Shown in pieces: positions 23,055 through 35,123 of a stretch of DNA of 64,000 nucleotides. The stretch spans positions 2,419,001-2,483,000 of the forward strand of contig CALZFC010000004.1 of assembly GCA_945643635.1 (NCBI GenBank). The letters are read 5' to 3'. The notes below the pieces were generated by a model. It was given only the letters and a program-made list of their open reading frames with translations. It made no database searches and was not told the origin of the DNA. The stretch's first letter is position 1, and every line of letters begins with the position of its first letter. Position numbers and translations under genes: made by a program. This stretch comes from Allodiplogaster sudhausi (taxonomy: Eukaryota > Nematoda > Chromadorea > Rhabditida > Diplogasteridae).

Positions 23055-24185
23055 ACCGGTAGTCTGAAATCGCCATTTTGGCGAGCTGTGCGAGGTTTAA
23101 AATTCGAGAGCACGATGAAACTTGCAGAGATGGTCGCACATTCGCGTTCGCAGTTTCGCACACAATAAAGCAATATTCGTGAAATTTTTTTCATAAATAG
23201 ACAAGATATTGCTTTATAAAGACACTAAAGTGGAATTTGAAAACATTCACTTTTATGGTCTCAGCGGTCTCTAGAATTTGGAGAGGCGCCATTCTCTTAT
23301 ATGGAAATTAGTCATGGGTTTTCTATAATAAGTTGTAGAGCAAAAAATTATCTTTCTATTGAGCTATAGTATGCCAGATACCTACGAGCTTTATAAAACT
23401 GTTGAAATACGCTCGATACAGTGCCTATGCATCGGCTTACACTTTGTTTAGGCCGAAAACGCCGAAAGCAAAACACAAGCGATATACCGCATGAAGGTAG
23501 TCTAGGAAATTTATGTATGTTTTTATGTAACCGTTTAAATAAAATTTAAATGCAAAACAAATTTGTTAATTGCCGGGCAAACTATCCCGCTCGCCCGGGG
23601 TAGACCCGGACGTTTGTATTGCGGCTCCAACTCGCTCGCACTACACTAAATTATCCCTCTCCAAGATGTACAATGCTTTTCTTCTTACCTTGCCCAGTGC
23701 ATAGGTCAAAGAAACGCTGAATCGCGCGTATTCAACAGTTTTATGATTGGGAAACGTAAAAAAAAAACCTCGTCAATTTCTGGCATACTGTAGCTCATTG
23801 AGAAGATAATTTTTTCCTCTACAATTTTAAAAAAGAAAACCCGTGACATTTTTCCATATAAGAGAATGGCGCCTTTCCAAAGTCTAGAGGTCGCTGAGAC
23901 CATAAAAGTGAATATTTTCAAATTCTACTTTAGTAGCTTTGTAAAGCAATATCTTGTCTATTTATGAAAAAAATTTCACAAATATTGTTTTATTGTGTGC
24001 GAATCTCTGCAAGTTTCATCGGGCTCTCGAATTTTAAATCTCGCACAGCTCGCCAAAAAGGCGATTTCAGACTCCCGGACCCATTCCAATCGTTTCGCTG
24101 TGTTAAAAAGTACCTATAAAGAGCGAAATCAAATTTTGCCGGTTTCCCGGCTCTTTGGCTTCCTTACGATTCTCTCGCAAATCTC
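23055..24185. mobile_element. Foldback element, family of 38725-40016, copy 1
   Basis: The arms at 23055-23320 and 23860-24185 are inverted copies containing gaaatcgccattttggcgag and acaagatattgctttataaa. The left end is about 90 bp shorter than the right, so this copy is truncated. Near 23575-23680, on the minus strand, is the same tRNA-like block found in the intact copy, here more degraded. Confidence 0.7.
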
Positions 24186-24428
24186 GTCATATGTATGTAT
24201 ATATGTAGATTTGTGCTATACGAGGATTCCTAAGCAATCAAGTCGTATTCCGATCCGGGTGTTAAATTTTTGACCTCTAGGAGTATGTAGATCATATCTA
24301 GGAAGTTGTCTTCTCCCTATCAGTTCATGTTTCGTTTAGATTGCTTACTGTTGACAATCTTCTCATGTTTTTGAGTAAGCTATGAGAATTAGTGATGGAA
24401 AAGCCAAAGATGAGGCTGGAGTCCTTAA

Positions 24429-26633
24429 GAGATTGTAGGGCGTATTGGTATCCTAATTTCCGCCTGAACATTCACATTTGCTCAAACTCGTGAGCAGGAA
24501 AATTGGCATAAATCGCTTCAAACTCAACAATGGTCAACATTAGGGTGATCATTCGATTTGTCTTCTTAAAACTAACAAAACAATTCCAAGATAGGCATGA
24601 ATTTGCTTTTAATTTCACTTTTTCAATACTTTTTTTGGAAAAACCTTTTTTTCTGTGTCTTGAAATCGGCACCCTTTCGCCTGTTTCTGATATTTGTTGA
24701 GAAGAGCGCGCCATAGTTTTACCTTTGTAAGAAAGAGCATTTAATTTTACGTAGTTTACATAGGTTTTCAACTGAATTGGACGGCGTAATAGATGCGATT
24801 TTGCTTCCAGAAACTCCTAACTCCGCAAATTATCAAAATTTTAAATCGCCGAATCATTCCCGAGCAGGTAGTTCTTGAGCTAGAAACAAGATGGGATTGT
24901 TCACCAGTTGATTACATGCAGATATGGTATATTTGTGCAACATTACAAAAAAATAATTGGTAAATTGTTTTTTCGTATCTCAAATAATTCTACAATAACT
25001 ACGGAAATGTAACTTTATGGCTCATTTTCAAATAAATTTCTGAATTTATATTTTACCAAATGAAAGAACGGGTTTTTTGAACCTGTACAATTGCCCATCA
25101 CTTCAATATAGCTACAATCTTTTCGGTAATCTATAATTAGAGACAGAAATCCGATGACTTTTCGAAAAAAAAAATGTTTTTTTTTCAAATCGATCTTTTG
25201 CCGTATGTTATAGGTTGGGAGAGAAGAAAGTCAATTTTATTCTTTATAATAATAATTTTTGCTTCATCATTTGCAATATACAGCTCAGAATAATTCATCG
25301 TGAATTTCTGACTCAAAATAATTCATCGTTCCATGTCTTCCTGTTATTCTGAGCTGTATATTGAAAATCATGAAGCAAAAAGTATTATTATAAAGAATAA
25401 AATTGACTTTCTTCTCTCCCAACCTATAACATACGGCAAAAGAACGATTTGAAAAAAAACATTTTTTTTTTCGAAAAAAGTCATCGGATTTCTGTCTCTA
25501 ATTATAGATTACCGAAAAGATTGTAGCTATATTGAAGTGATGGGCAATTGTACAGGTTCAAAAAACCCGTTCTTTCATTTGGTAAAATATAAATGCAGAA
25601 ATTTATTTGAAAATGAGCCATAAAGTTACATTTCCGTAGTTATTGGGGAATTATTTGAGAAACGAAAAAACAATTTACCAATTATTTTTTTGTAATGTTG
25701 CACAAATATACCATATCTGCATGTAATCAACTGGTGAACAATCCCATCTTGTTTCTAGCTCAAGAACTACCTGCTCGGGAATGATTCGGCGATTAAAAAT
25801 TTTGATAATTTGCGGAGTTAGGAGTTTCTGGAAGCAAAATCGCATCTATTACGCCGTCCAATTCAGTTGAAAACCTATGTATACTACGTAAAATTAAATG
25901 CTCTTTCTTACAAAGGTAAAACTATGGCGCGCTCTTCTCAACAAATATCAGAAACAGGCGAAAGGGTGCCGATTTCAAGACACAGAAAAAAAGGTTTTCC
26001 AAAAAAGTATTGAAAAAGTGAAATTAAAAGCAAATTCATGCCTATTTTGGAACTGTTTTGTTAGTTTTAAGAAGACAAATCGAATGATCACTCTAATGTT
26101 TCCCATTGTTGAGTTTGAAGCGATTTATGCCAATTTTCCTGCTCACGAGTTTGAGCAAATGTGAATGTTCAGGCGGAAATTAGGATACCAATACGCCCTA
26201 CAATCCTTTAGTCAACCATTGTACTAGGGGTTTTAAATGCTCCTCTTTCACGTGGTGGTGTCGTATTCGCGCGCTCGATACGTTTTCGTGCCCAAACCGC
26301 ACCTCCGATACATTTGGGTGTCAATATGACCCCTTAAATGAATTTTTTTCAAAACCTTTGTATGACTTTTTTATGCCCCTGTGATTGCTGAACGTAATAA
26401 ACTTTTCAAAATTCAATGTCGTTGAGTTTACAAAAAGTTATAGCTATTTAACTGATTTCGACATTTCAAGGTATACTGTGCTTAAAAACAAAAATAAATT
26501 TTTGAAAAAAATGTTTTTGGAATCCCCATAGGGTGCTACAGTAACCCTTCAAATAAAATGAAAATCAAAAAAATAATGTTATTCCCTGCACTACCTTAAT
26601 AGGCCCGTGGTCGAATCTCTCAGACAGGCTCTC
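24429..26633. mobile_element. TTAA-flanked composite foldback insert
   Basis: TTAA flanks both sides (24425-24428 and 26634-26637). The main part, about 24433-26206, is a palindrome of about 1.77 kb with ends GTAGGGCGTATTGG and its complement, and its centre is near 25320. The remaining 26207-26633 resembles 16640-17086 and ends in CAGGCTCTCTTAA. An open frame of 88-99 codons near each end is the same sequence read from the two arms, and I regard it as non-coding. The empty site is preserved in copy A of the segmental duplication. Confidence 0.75.
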
Positions 26634-26790
26634 TTAAGAACAGTCCACGAAGATCACATTTCCTTGCCATTAGCATATGTATATAACCGGTCATGAATTC
26701 CAGCTTCATAGAGTGTCGAAAAAGGCTGGGAGAGTCGTGCAGCATTGATGATCAAATTAGCACTCGAAAAAGGAAAGCTGGCCTGCCGAT
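26634..26790. repeat. Segmental duplication, copy B right part
   Basis: This continues the duplication after the insert and matches about 22703-22800 (ttccagcttca, gctgggagag, tgatgatcaaattagcac). The left part of copy B is 24190-24428. Confidence 0.65.
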
Positions 26791-27214
26791 GACACGTGCA
26801 TCCTTTTATAGACAGACGCATGGTTTCCTCTCCAAAGTTGTTGATCGTTTTCAGACCCCCTCTCACTAGAGTCTTCCTCAATGCTTCCGAGAAAGGCATC
26901 TTAAGTCTTGCTCAGAAACGCATTGTGTCTATTGGCTTTCCCGTACTCGATAGTTATTCGATGAAGGCTCGCAGTTTCGCGCATAATAAAGGAACATTTG
27001 TGAAATGTTTGTCATAAATATACAGGATATTGCTTTAAAAAAGCTTGCTCAATTTGAATTTGAAAATATTTATTTTTAGAGTCTCAGAGGAATCTAGACT
27101 TTGCATTGTTTTTTATGTCGCGTTTTAATATGAGTTTTCTATCTTAAGTTGAAAAGTTTAAAATTCTCTTTATTCTAAGCAATCTTATGCCAATTGACGA
27201 GGTCATTTATGTTT

Positions 27215-28455
27215 CCCAGCCAGATAACTGTTGAAATACGGTGGTTCTGAAGAGGGCTGCAAACGCGGCGTGCAGCACTGTGTCAACTTACAAGGAAAGC
27301 CTCTTTCCATAACATAGAAAATCACAACCTCAGTAATTTGATTATGTAGTATTTCTCGAAAAATGAGTCTGAAGCTATTTTAAAACTGCTGTGGAGGCAT
27401 TTGCGATTTTATATTAATTTTTGAAATTTAAATAAAATTTACATAGGAAATGCTCGACCGTTTTCAGTCATTGTTTGACTGAACTATCGTCAGGGGAGGC
27501 CGGCCTCGGGAGCGTGGGCCGCGGCCGGGGCCGGGGCCGACCTTGGGGGCCGTGGATAATTATATGAAGTCCACCCCAGTTGAACAAATTATGAGCCAAT
27601 TTATGATGAAATATGATACGCTTTATTCAGTATACGTTACAGATGTATTGCACATACGCATTTTTTTCAATTTTGGATGGATTTTTTCCCAACGCGAAAA
27701 TTTGTTTAATTTTTTAGCTTTGGGGTTGGGGCCTCCTTCGGGGCCGACCACGGGGTCGGCCCCGAAGGAGGGGCCGACCCCGTGGTCGGCCCCGAAGGAG
27801 GCCCCAACCGGCCGACCTTGGGGGCCGGGGCAGGGGCCGACCTCGGCCGATCTTGCGGGCCGGGGCTGACCTCGGGGGCCGGGGCCGAATATTTTCGGCC
27901 CCCGGCAAGCACGGGCTATCGTATTGTTGGAAGCGCATTGGATTGCGCTCCCGACTTCTATTTTTGAAGTTTGGGTTCGATTCCCTTTGGAGACGATGTT
28001 TTTGCAGCGACTGTTTTGTTTATAGCGATAATAAAGGACACTCTTAAGGGTATTTTTAAACGATTTTGAGCGTATGCAAAACTTTATTATGAAAATTTTG
28101 CGAGGTACTTTTTAAACTTTTTTTCGGCAATATAACTTCTCCATGATTTGTGATCCGATAGAGGCCGTCCCCAAAACGGGAAAAGTTTTCCAAAATTGTT
28201 TTTTTTTGCTGAAACTTGGCCGAAAATTTTTTAAAGAGTACATCGCAAATTTTAAATAATACATTTTTACAAAACGACTGATATAGGTCGAGCTTTTCGT
28301 ATGTAAGTTTTATTCAAATATTAAAAATTCATATAAAATTGCAAAAGCGTCCTCAGCAGTTTTTAAATAGTTGCAGACTCATTTTTCGAGGAATACTACA
28401 TAATAAAGTGATCGGCTGGGTTATGGAAAGAGGCTTTCCTTGTTAGTAATTGCCG
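27215..28455. mobile_element. Inverted-repeat element with GGCCC-rich centre
   Basis: The arms at about 27280-27480 and 28275-28450 are inverted copies containing aaggaaagcctctttccata and cgaaaaatgagtctg. Between them are a GGCC-rich island (27490-27905) and a tRNA-like block (27925-28005). The stretch before the left arm (26985-27110) resembles the arms of the 38725-40016 family, so several elements are nested here. Confidence 0.6.
27925..28005 (+). repeat. tRNA-derived SINE head, Arg-like
   Basis: The order of parts is that of a tRNA: a D-arm-like gcgcattggattgcgc, an anticodon arm with cttct opening the loop, and then gggttcgattccc, a very good B box. It resembles an arginine tRNA with anticodon TCT. 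The A-box side is weak, the acceptor stem does not close and the anticodon loop is irregular. I therefore call it a tRNA-derived repeat or pseudogene, not a working tRNA. Confidence 0.55.
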
Positions 28456-28459
28456 CACA

Positions 28460-29810
28460 ATTTCCTTACCGCTGCTGCACACTTCACTGACTGATGATGA
28501 ACCGGTACAACAACGAATTCATCTTAGCTCTCATCTCGCTCATTGCAGCGTCACTTGCGTTAGCATTTTTCACTATGTTGTTTTTGTGAATTAAGATGAA
28601 ATGCATGGATTTAACAGTGGCCACTTAAAGGGTGGCTAGTGTGGTGCATTCTTCAATAGACGGAAAATTGTTAAATTGGCAAACTAATTCTAAAAAATCG
28701 CATTGTTTGATGTGCGTTCTTGTTACATAATTCTTGGTTTATTTTTCCATAGTAAATTTTTTTTTTTAATTTCCAAAATTTTTGAAAGATGAAAAGATTG
28801 GGCTGGGTATATTTAATTTTATATTTGAAAATTATTCACGAAATTTACCAAAGTGTGATAAAAATATGTGTCTGCATTACAAATCAAGTTAAAAGTTGAT
28901 GAAAAAGTTGATTCTGTTATCGAAGCCGTAATTAATTGATTCTAAACAGGAAAAAAATTTTTGCCACAAAATCGTAAGAAAATAAAACAGTACCATTAGA
29001 TTAAATATCACAAGGGTAGAAACCAAACAACATCGTATTAATAAATATAACGAAATACGGCAGGAAGTGAGTGATTCGCTTTTCAGGGCAAATGGGCTTC
29101 CGGATTATTGTGTACATTTAATACGCTGCATCATCTTCATTTCCTCCATTTGCGTGAAGACCGCTACAGTATGCAATCAGCGATCATGTTTAGTACCCTT
29201 CATGCTCTTTTACTATTCTTTGGGCTTATGAAGGGGAAGAAACAATCTATAGTTAACATGAAAAAGTGTCTCAAGATATTTTTGTGAATTTGATCACTCT
29301 TGTTTAACAGTGTGGCGCTAGTACTCAGACAAAGTATGTATATATGAATGTACATAGGTCGGAAAAAATTACAAAATCCAACGACTGAGCAAAATGCAAC
29401 CAACATTATCATTTTGCAACGTTTATTTACAGCTAAAGTTAATTTACGCAGCTTGTCTGACACTTGACGATTTATTTATTTATTTATTCATACATCAATT
29501 TAAAGATGTGACAACATATAGAATACACCGTCATGCTATCAGTGCAAGTAAAGAGAAATGGAAAGGGGGGGGGGTAGGGAAAAGCCGACAACACTGAACC
29601 TGAACCTCCGAGCATGTGACGTATGTATATAGTGCGGAGGGAGCGACTTCCCGAGGCGTGGGCCAGGCCCCTACAGCACTTGAAGAGTGTGCTGGCGCCA
29701 CACACCAGGAGCAGCAGAGTGCAGCAAAGGGGTGTGAAAGGGTTAGAAGAATAGCATAGTTCATATACGTGTATGTATATGTAAAGAGAGAAAAAACTAT
29801 CTGCACTGCA
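28460..29810. other. Intergenic, no gene seen
   Basis: No exon is recognised. A G run at 29560-29577 and an attta-rich tract at 29470-29490 are the only low-complexity items noted. Confidence 0.45.
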
Positions 29811-29814
29811 TAAA

Positions 29815-30660
29815 TTAAAGGGAATATAGCTTTAGATTTGAATAATCAATTCGAAAAATGTCTAAAAGCGTAATACTTTTTAATTTGTTTCTTAAAGATT
29901 GTAAGGCTCTAAGATTGCTCTGTAGAGGACGGACGAGACATGTATCGATTAGGCAATCAAATGGCAAAACTATTATGATGAATTTGGAGCTGCCAGCTAG
30001 AAATATGAAATTGTGCACAGATACACGATTGTTTGAAGCCATGAAAGTAATGAACTTGCTAAGCTCAACATCTACAAGCTGATGCAAAATTTTATAGAAG
30101 AATAAAAGATCACTACAAGTGCGTCTAAGCAAGAGAGATGGGGGAGAGAAAATTCTAAGACAAGCATCGTGACAAGGCAGATCAGAGAAAGATTATGGTC
30201 TAGAAACTGTAAAGCAACTAATATAAAGTAATCACTTAAATACATGTTGTACATTCTCTAGTTTGCGGATCAACTGTTTCTTATAAGGTGACCAAACTAC
30301 AGTTGAGAATTCCAGAATTGGCGAAACATATGCATTATAACATTTGATATAAATACAGATAGATTCAATATGAACCGTAGAAGAAAGAGCAGAATCAATA
30401 AGAATACCGAGATCACGGACAGGAAGACCAGCAACAGAGAAATTCGAAGATGGAGTGAGAGGGTATGGGAGTTTGGGATTTCTTTTGCCCAAGTGTAATA
30501 CGCTGCACTTTTACTGAGCGATGCTTAACTGCATGTTTTATCAGTATTTTGATATTCTAAGTGAAGCTTGAGATAAATAATGGTGAGCGGGAGAAGGTTT
30601 TTTTTAAATCAAAAAAGGTGTATAGCTTTAGATCATCTGCGACAAGAGAGCATTTTACAA
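29815..30660 (-). pseudogene. Decayed non-LTR retrotransposon, RT end
   Basis: Minus-strand frames carry the order of motifs of LINE reverse transcriptases with shifts between them. Near 30610-30645 is ADDLKLYTFF, which is the catalytic Y/V-A-D-D box with its usual LKLY continuation. At 30400-30520 is VLHLGKRNPK and then VRDLGILID. At 30270-30340 is YVSPILEFSTVVWSPY. At 30060-30130 is CSDLLFFYKILHQLVDV. These match the thumb and C-terminal part of CR1/Jockey-like elements. Stops and frameshifts separate the pieces, and no endonuclease is found upstream, so this is a 5'-truncated, inactive copy. Confidence 0.8.
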
Positions 30661-33600
30661 GAAAGAAGGGCGACTAAATTTGTGGGAGATCAGAAATGAA
30701 GCAGATAAAAAAGAAGAGAAGACAGAACACAACCTCTTACAATCAGGACAGCTTTAGGACTAGACAAGAAATTGTTTAACGATGATGTATGTATATACAC
30801 TTTTTGTAATAGATGAACAAGTCTTGTCTAAGCCAGCGAGACAGTTATATTTATAGATCTAAAGTAAGACAATATTGTGAAAGGTAACAATCAAATGGAA
30901 TATGTTGATAAGACTTCCTAGTAAAAATGATAACAGTTCAGCAAGAAAATTAACTTGCATGGAAGCATTGAGTGAGTAGTAAGATACATACATATATGTA
31001 CATGTAGATATATTAGAAAAGAACCCAGAATGAATGAATGAACACTTACGAAGGCCGACTGAGCGGGTGAGCATTCTGCCCACTTGCTATGATCGCAACT
31101 GCTTCTTCTCTCCTCTTGGATGCGTCTTTAACCGGCTCGTGGTTTGTGCACTCTTTCATAATTTTTCATATCCTGGAGACGCATTTGCATATTGCACGCT
31201 TTCCCCGTCCAAAGTTTTGACAGCCTTAGGCAATATTCAATTTATTTTTATAAATCAATATACGTACCTTTATTTTTTCTATTAGTGCCCCTCCCTCAAT
31301 CAGAGCCCCCCTCTCCAATAGTACCCCCTCCCCCCTTAATAGTCCAATATCTCGGCTCACGACGTATATATGTATCTCGAATTAATCCTGGAGGCATGAG
31401 ATGCTCTTCCCCATGAAGTTATTGCAAATTCATTCAAAATCTCCCATAAAATTTATATTCCAGTGATGATTCCATTGAATTCAAGCTATGATTCTTCTTT
31501 TTTTTAAAAGTTATCCAACGTTTTGTCAATCACAATGAAAAATAGTACCTCTCCCTCTAATAGAACCCCCTCCCCCTATTAATAGTTCCCATTCTCGGAT
31601 GGGCATTGAAAAATAGTGCAAAGGGGACACAAAGAGAAAAACATACGGTATATGTATGTATACATTAACTAAGATCAAAACAGCTTTATTCCCAACATTA
31701 ACATATCTGCTATAATTTAGCTCCAGCAGTGCTTCCAGCAAGAACGATGAAGAACTATAATATTTTTTTTCCATTTATCAGCTTCACCTATTACATGAAA
31801 TGCTAATTAACTTGTTTAGGCTGATTTTTTTTTAAATACTGTTACGAGCAGTACAGGTTTTTTTCAGTACCGAGCAATTCATTCTGGCAGAGTTAACAAG
31901 CCAGCTCGTGGCCAGGCAGAAGCCCGTAAGCGTCCCTCCGTCCTCATCATTAGCATGCCCTTCCGTCTTCCACGATGATTACAATTTCCTATTAGTCATC
32001 CTGTTCAAATCAAAGGATAAATTGTGAAACCTTAACATTATTACAGCAGCATATTATTTTCCATTTAAGATTGTTGGCACATGAGCTCGCCAGAAACAGC
32101 AAAATTGACTCTCCATTTTATTCTTCATTAACATTTGATTATTGAAGAGATGCGCAAAAATGATTCTACTCAATCTCGCCTTTGGTGATGATATGCATGC
32201 TTGTCATTTTATCTCCACGAAAAAAAACAGTACTGCTTCTGAGTATGCATGGAGAGGCTATTGTGGCCTGCCATTGACTAAATAACTTCTGCCACTATTC
32301 GTCGTCTTGGGTTGAGTGTGAACCTCTTTTTCGCTGCCTTTAGCAAATTTACCTCTTCTATCTCTCCATTTTCATGCTTTTCCTTCTCTACACATGCTAA
32401 TGGTAAGTGTAAACTTTTTGTCTTGTCGTCAAATGAAAAAGATGAAACAAACGATGAAGAGGAACGGGATCGTCCTCCAACTCATTCATTGTATCAATCT
32501 CTCGGAGATACGAAGAACAGGAAGGGGAGGACGATTTAATTTAATATTTATATTACTGTCATTTTTTACAGTAAGACATGCTCTCTCACCTTTGTGTCAC
32601 GCAAAAAGGAGGAAAATTCAAACGTGAGTTTTGGCTCATTTAATTCGACGAGCTGTCGGACGATTGGGTGAAAGCGAGATCATGACACGTCTGCCGCTTG
32701 AGAAAGCGAAAGAATGACTTCCGAATCGAGTGAGACAAAAGCATGAGAAACCAATAAAATGAGAGCAATATCGTTCGTTTAGGACGGGTGGTCTTAGCTA
32801 ATGGTAAGGTTTGTGCTCCAAGGACATGTTTCCATGGCTGATGAAAAACATATGTATATGTATGTAAGTTCTAAATTGCCTGTGGAACTGTCGGGGAGTT
32901 GTGGTGGGGAAGAGAAAAAGCATTTTTAGATTTGCCGGCCACAATGGCGACACGCACGCTACTGCATAAGATATCGGAGATTCGATAAAAATATTGAGTG
33001 CGCCCAACGTCCCCAATACCTCGTTCGGCCTGCAGTGCTTTGCACACATCTCAAAAATTTTTTTTTTAAATCTGGCATTGCGAGTTTCCTCCTCCTGACC
33101 CCTCCTCAACCCGCTCATCGTCCTCACTCTCACCTCCAAGTACTCCGCTGGTCTCCGCTCTGCTTACAGCTCCTGCGTTCGTCGCAAGGTCTCGGTTTAA
33201 TCTCTCGTTGCATTTGTTACTGTCCTGGCAGCCGTGTCAGTGACCTCATAGGCCTGCCTTAACGTACCATCGCAGACACTTTGAAGAACTAGCACAATCC
33301 ACATGCCAAAAATTTACCTACTATCAAGAAGGATCATTGACCCTTATGCATTTTAAAAGAACTGGAAATAATTAATTTGCGTTCAATCTACCAGATCATC
33401 CTCTAGTCTCACGCCAATTTGCAGGTCTCTTCATCTCCGATTCACCACTCAACCATACAACAGTACAGCTGACTGTTATCAATAATTATTACTCTCGTGT
33501 TTTAGGAAACGTTGACAAATTGTGATAAAAGTGTAAAAAAATATAGATTTATTCTTTACTCTCAAAAATATCAACGATGATGTATGTATGTGTCTCATGC

Positions 33601-34855
33601 TTCTTGTCAATCATAGTTGCACACTTTGACACCCCAAGTTATGTGCCTGCTTTCTGAAGGTCGTTTTTTCCGTTCAGAAATAATCTCACGCCAACTTTCA
33701 CTTCATAGACAGATAAGTGCTGCGTTTATATGGACATATTTAAGTATGTCGGAAATAGTTTACGCTCTGCAAAGTCAAGCGAGAACTCAATGTTTGGTAA
33801 CGATACGACGAGGACAATCTAAACAGCGGCCATGACGTTGGTTGCGATGCGTACGATGCAACTGATTGCATGTCAGCAAACTCGGCAACATTCATTTAGA
33901 GTGCAAGCGAACAAACTTTGCACTTACATACATATCTCTTTTCTTCTATATTTACTATCTTTAGTTACATGTTTATTCTGTGAATCGTCAATTGCAAGAT
34001 GTATTACGAAGGATTGCATATAATTAGCTGTTTAAAATTACATGGATACAACTTCAACAATGAATGAAGTTCAAAGCTAACGGATACCACTTTGGTTTTT
34101 TGTCAAGTCGATGTCTCAAAGAAGAATATAATAAACTATAAAGCTAAGGAATCTACATGCATGCAAAATGTTATGTGTGTAAAAACATAACAAAAGTTAG
34201 CATAAGAATATCATTTGAAATAAATAAATGCATAGTGTGTTTATATTTCTAAAAAATTAGATACATTTTTCAGGAAAACATCGTGTACGCAAAAAAATAC
34301 CGTTGAATTGAGTGGTATTGATTGTGGAACAAACTTTGAATAGCGGACAAATATACTTGCAAGTGCAGCTAGTGGTGTCACGGCAAAATTCTCCACCCGC
34401 GCGAGCCCGAACTTTCGACATCTCGCCTCTAATTCGTTACTCTGAATATCTATAATTTATAACTCCTTTTCTCAATTGTATTGCGATTTCGTATTTATAT
34501 GAAACCTCCTTTACGAGACAGCCATACTGGACGATATTTCTATATAGAAAGGGAAGTTGATCGGCTCGAATCCATAAGGAATTTTCTCGCTCCCATTCGT
34601 TATAAAATAGTCTGCAAAAGAACTATTAGTTATTCTTCTTCATTTTTGACAAGCTTATTTCTCTGAACCCTGCACAGTCTTTTCAATAATGTTGACTTCC
34701 CCATTGTAAGCATTACCTTCTTATTTCTTAAGAGAAGAATGGAAAAAAATATTTATGTATATTACTACATACTTATGTAGTATGTGCGAATGTGGTATGC
34801 GTGTTTCTTTCATTTCCCTTTCATTTTCTACTTCAGCGATGACAAAAAACCAAGG
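30661..34855. other. Intergenic, no gene seen
   Basis: No exon with family resemblance is found. A near-duplicate C-rich stretch (cctctcc...ccccctccccc...aatagt) occurs at 31285-31345 and 31545-31595. A copy of the dispersed 60-bp repeat lies at 32575-32640. Short purine or pyrimidine tracts and runs of catatatgtatg are common. Confidence 0.45.
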
Positions 34856-34856
34856 A

Positions 34857-34860
<4 letters not shown>

Positions 34861-34918
<58 letters not shown>
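34861..34918. repeat. (AT)n microsatellite
   Basis: About 29 uninterrupted AT units lie just 3' of the PAN-mucin gene. A second AT tract at 35087-35121 lies in its last intron. Confidence 0.9.
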
Positions 34919-34922
<4 letters not shown>

Positions 34923-34928
34923 AATTTT

Positions 34929-35083
34929 TTACGGCAACTTGCCGTTATCTTTGAGGTATCTCGTCAACTTTAAATTCGCGCCACAATTCCCGATTAACTT
35001 GGAGACGTAGCCTATTACTTTCTCATCGTCGAAGTTGAAGCAGCGAGAGCAAAGAGAGTACGATGCTGGAATTTTCACATACA

Positions 35084-35123
<40 letters not shown>

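Noticed and set aside
24472..26164. Near-identical 88-99 residue open frames at both ends of a palindrome
   Set aside because: They are one sequence read from two inverted arms, contain no known motif and look like palindrome shadows.
27925..28005. A functional tRNA-Arg gene
   Set aside because: The B box is good but the acceptor stem does not close and the anticodon loop is irregular.
28485..28515. A ctgatga word suggesting a hammerhead ribozyme
   Set aside because: The required GAAA core and flanking stems are not present at the right spacing.
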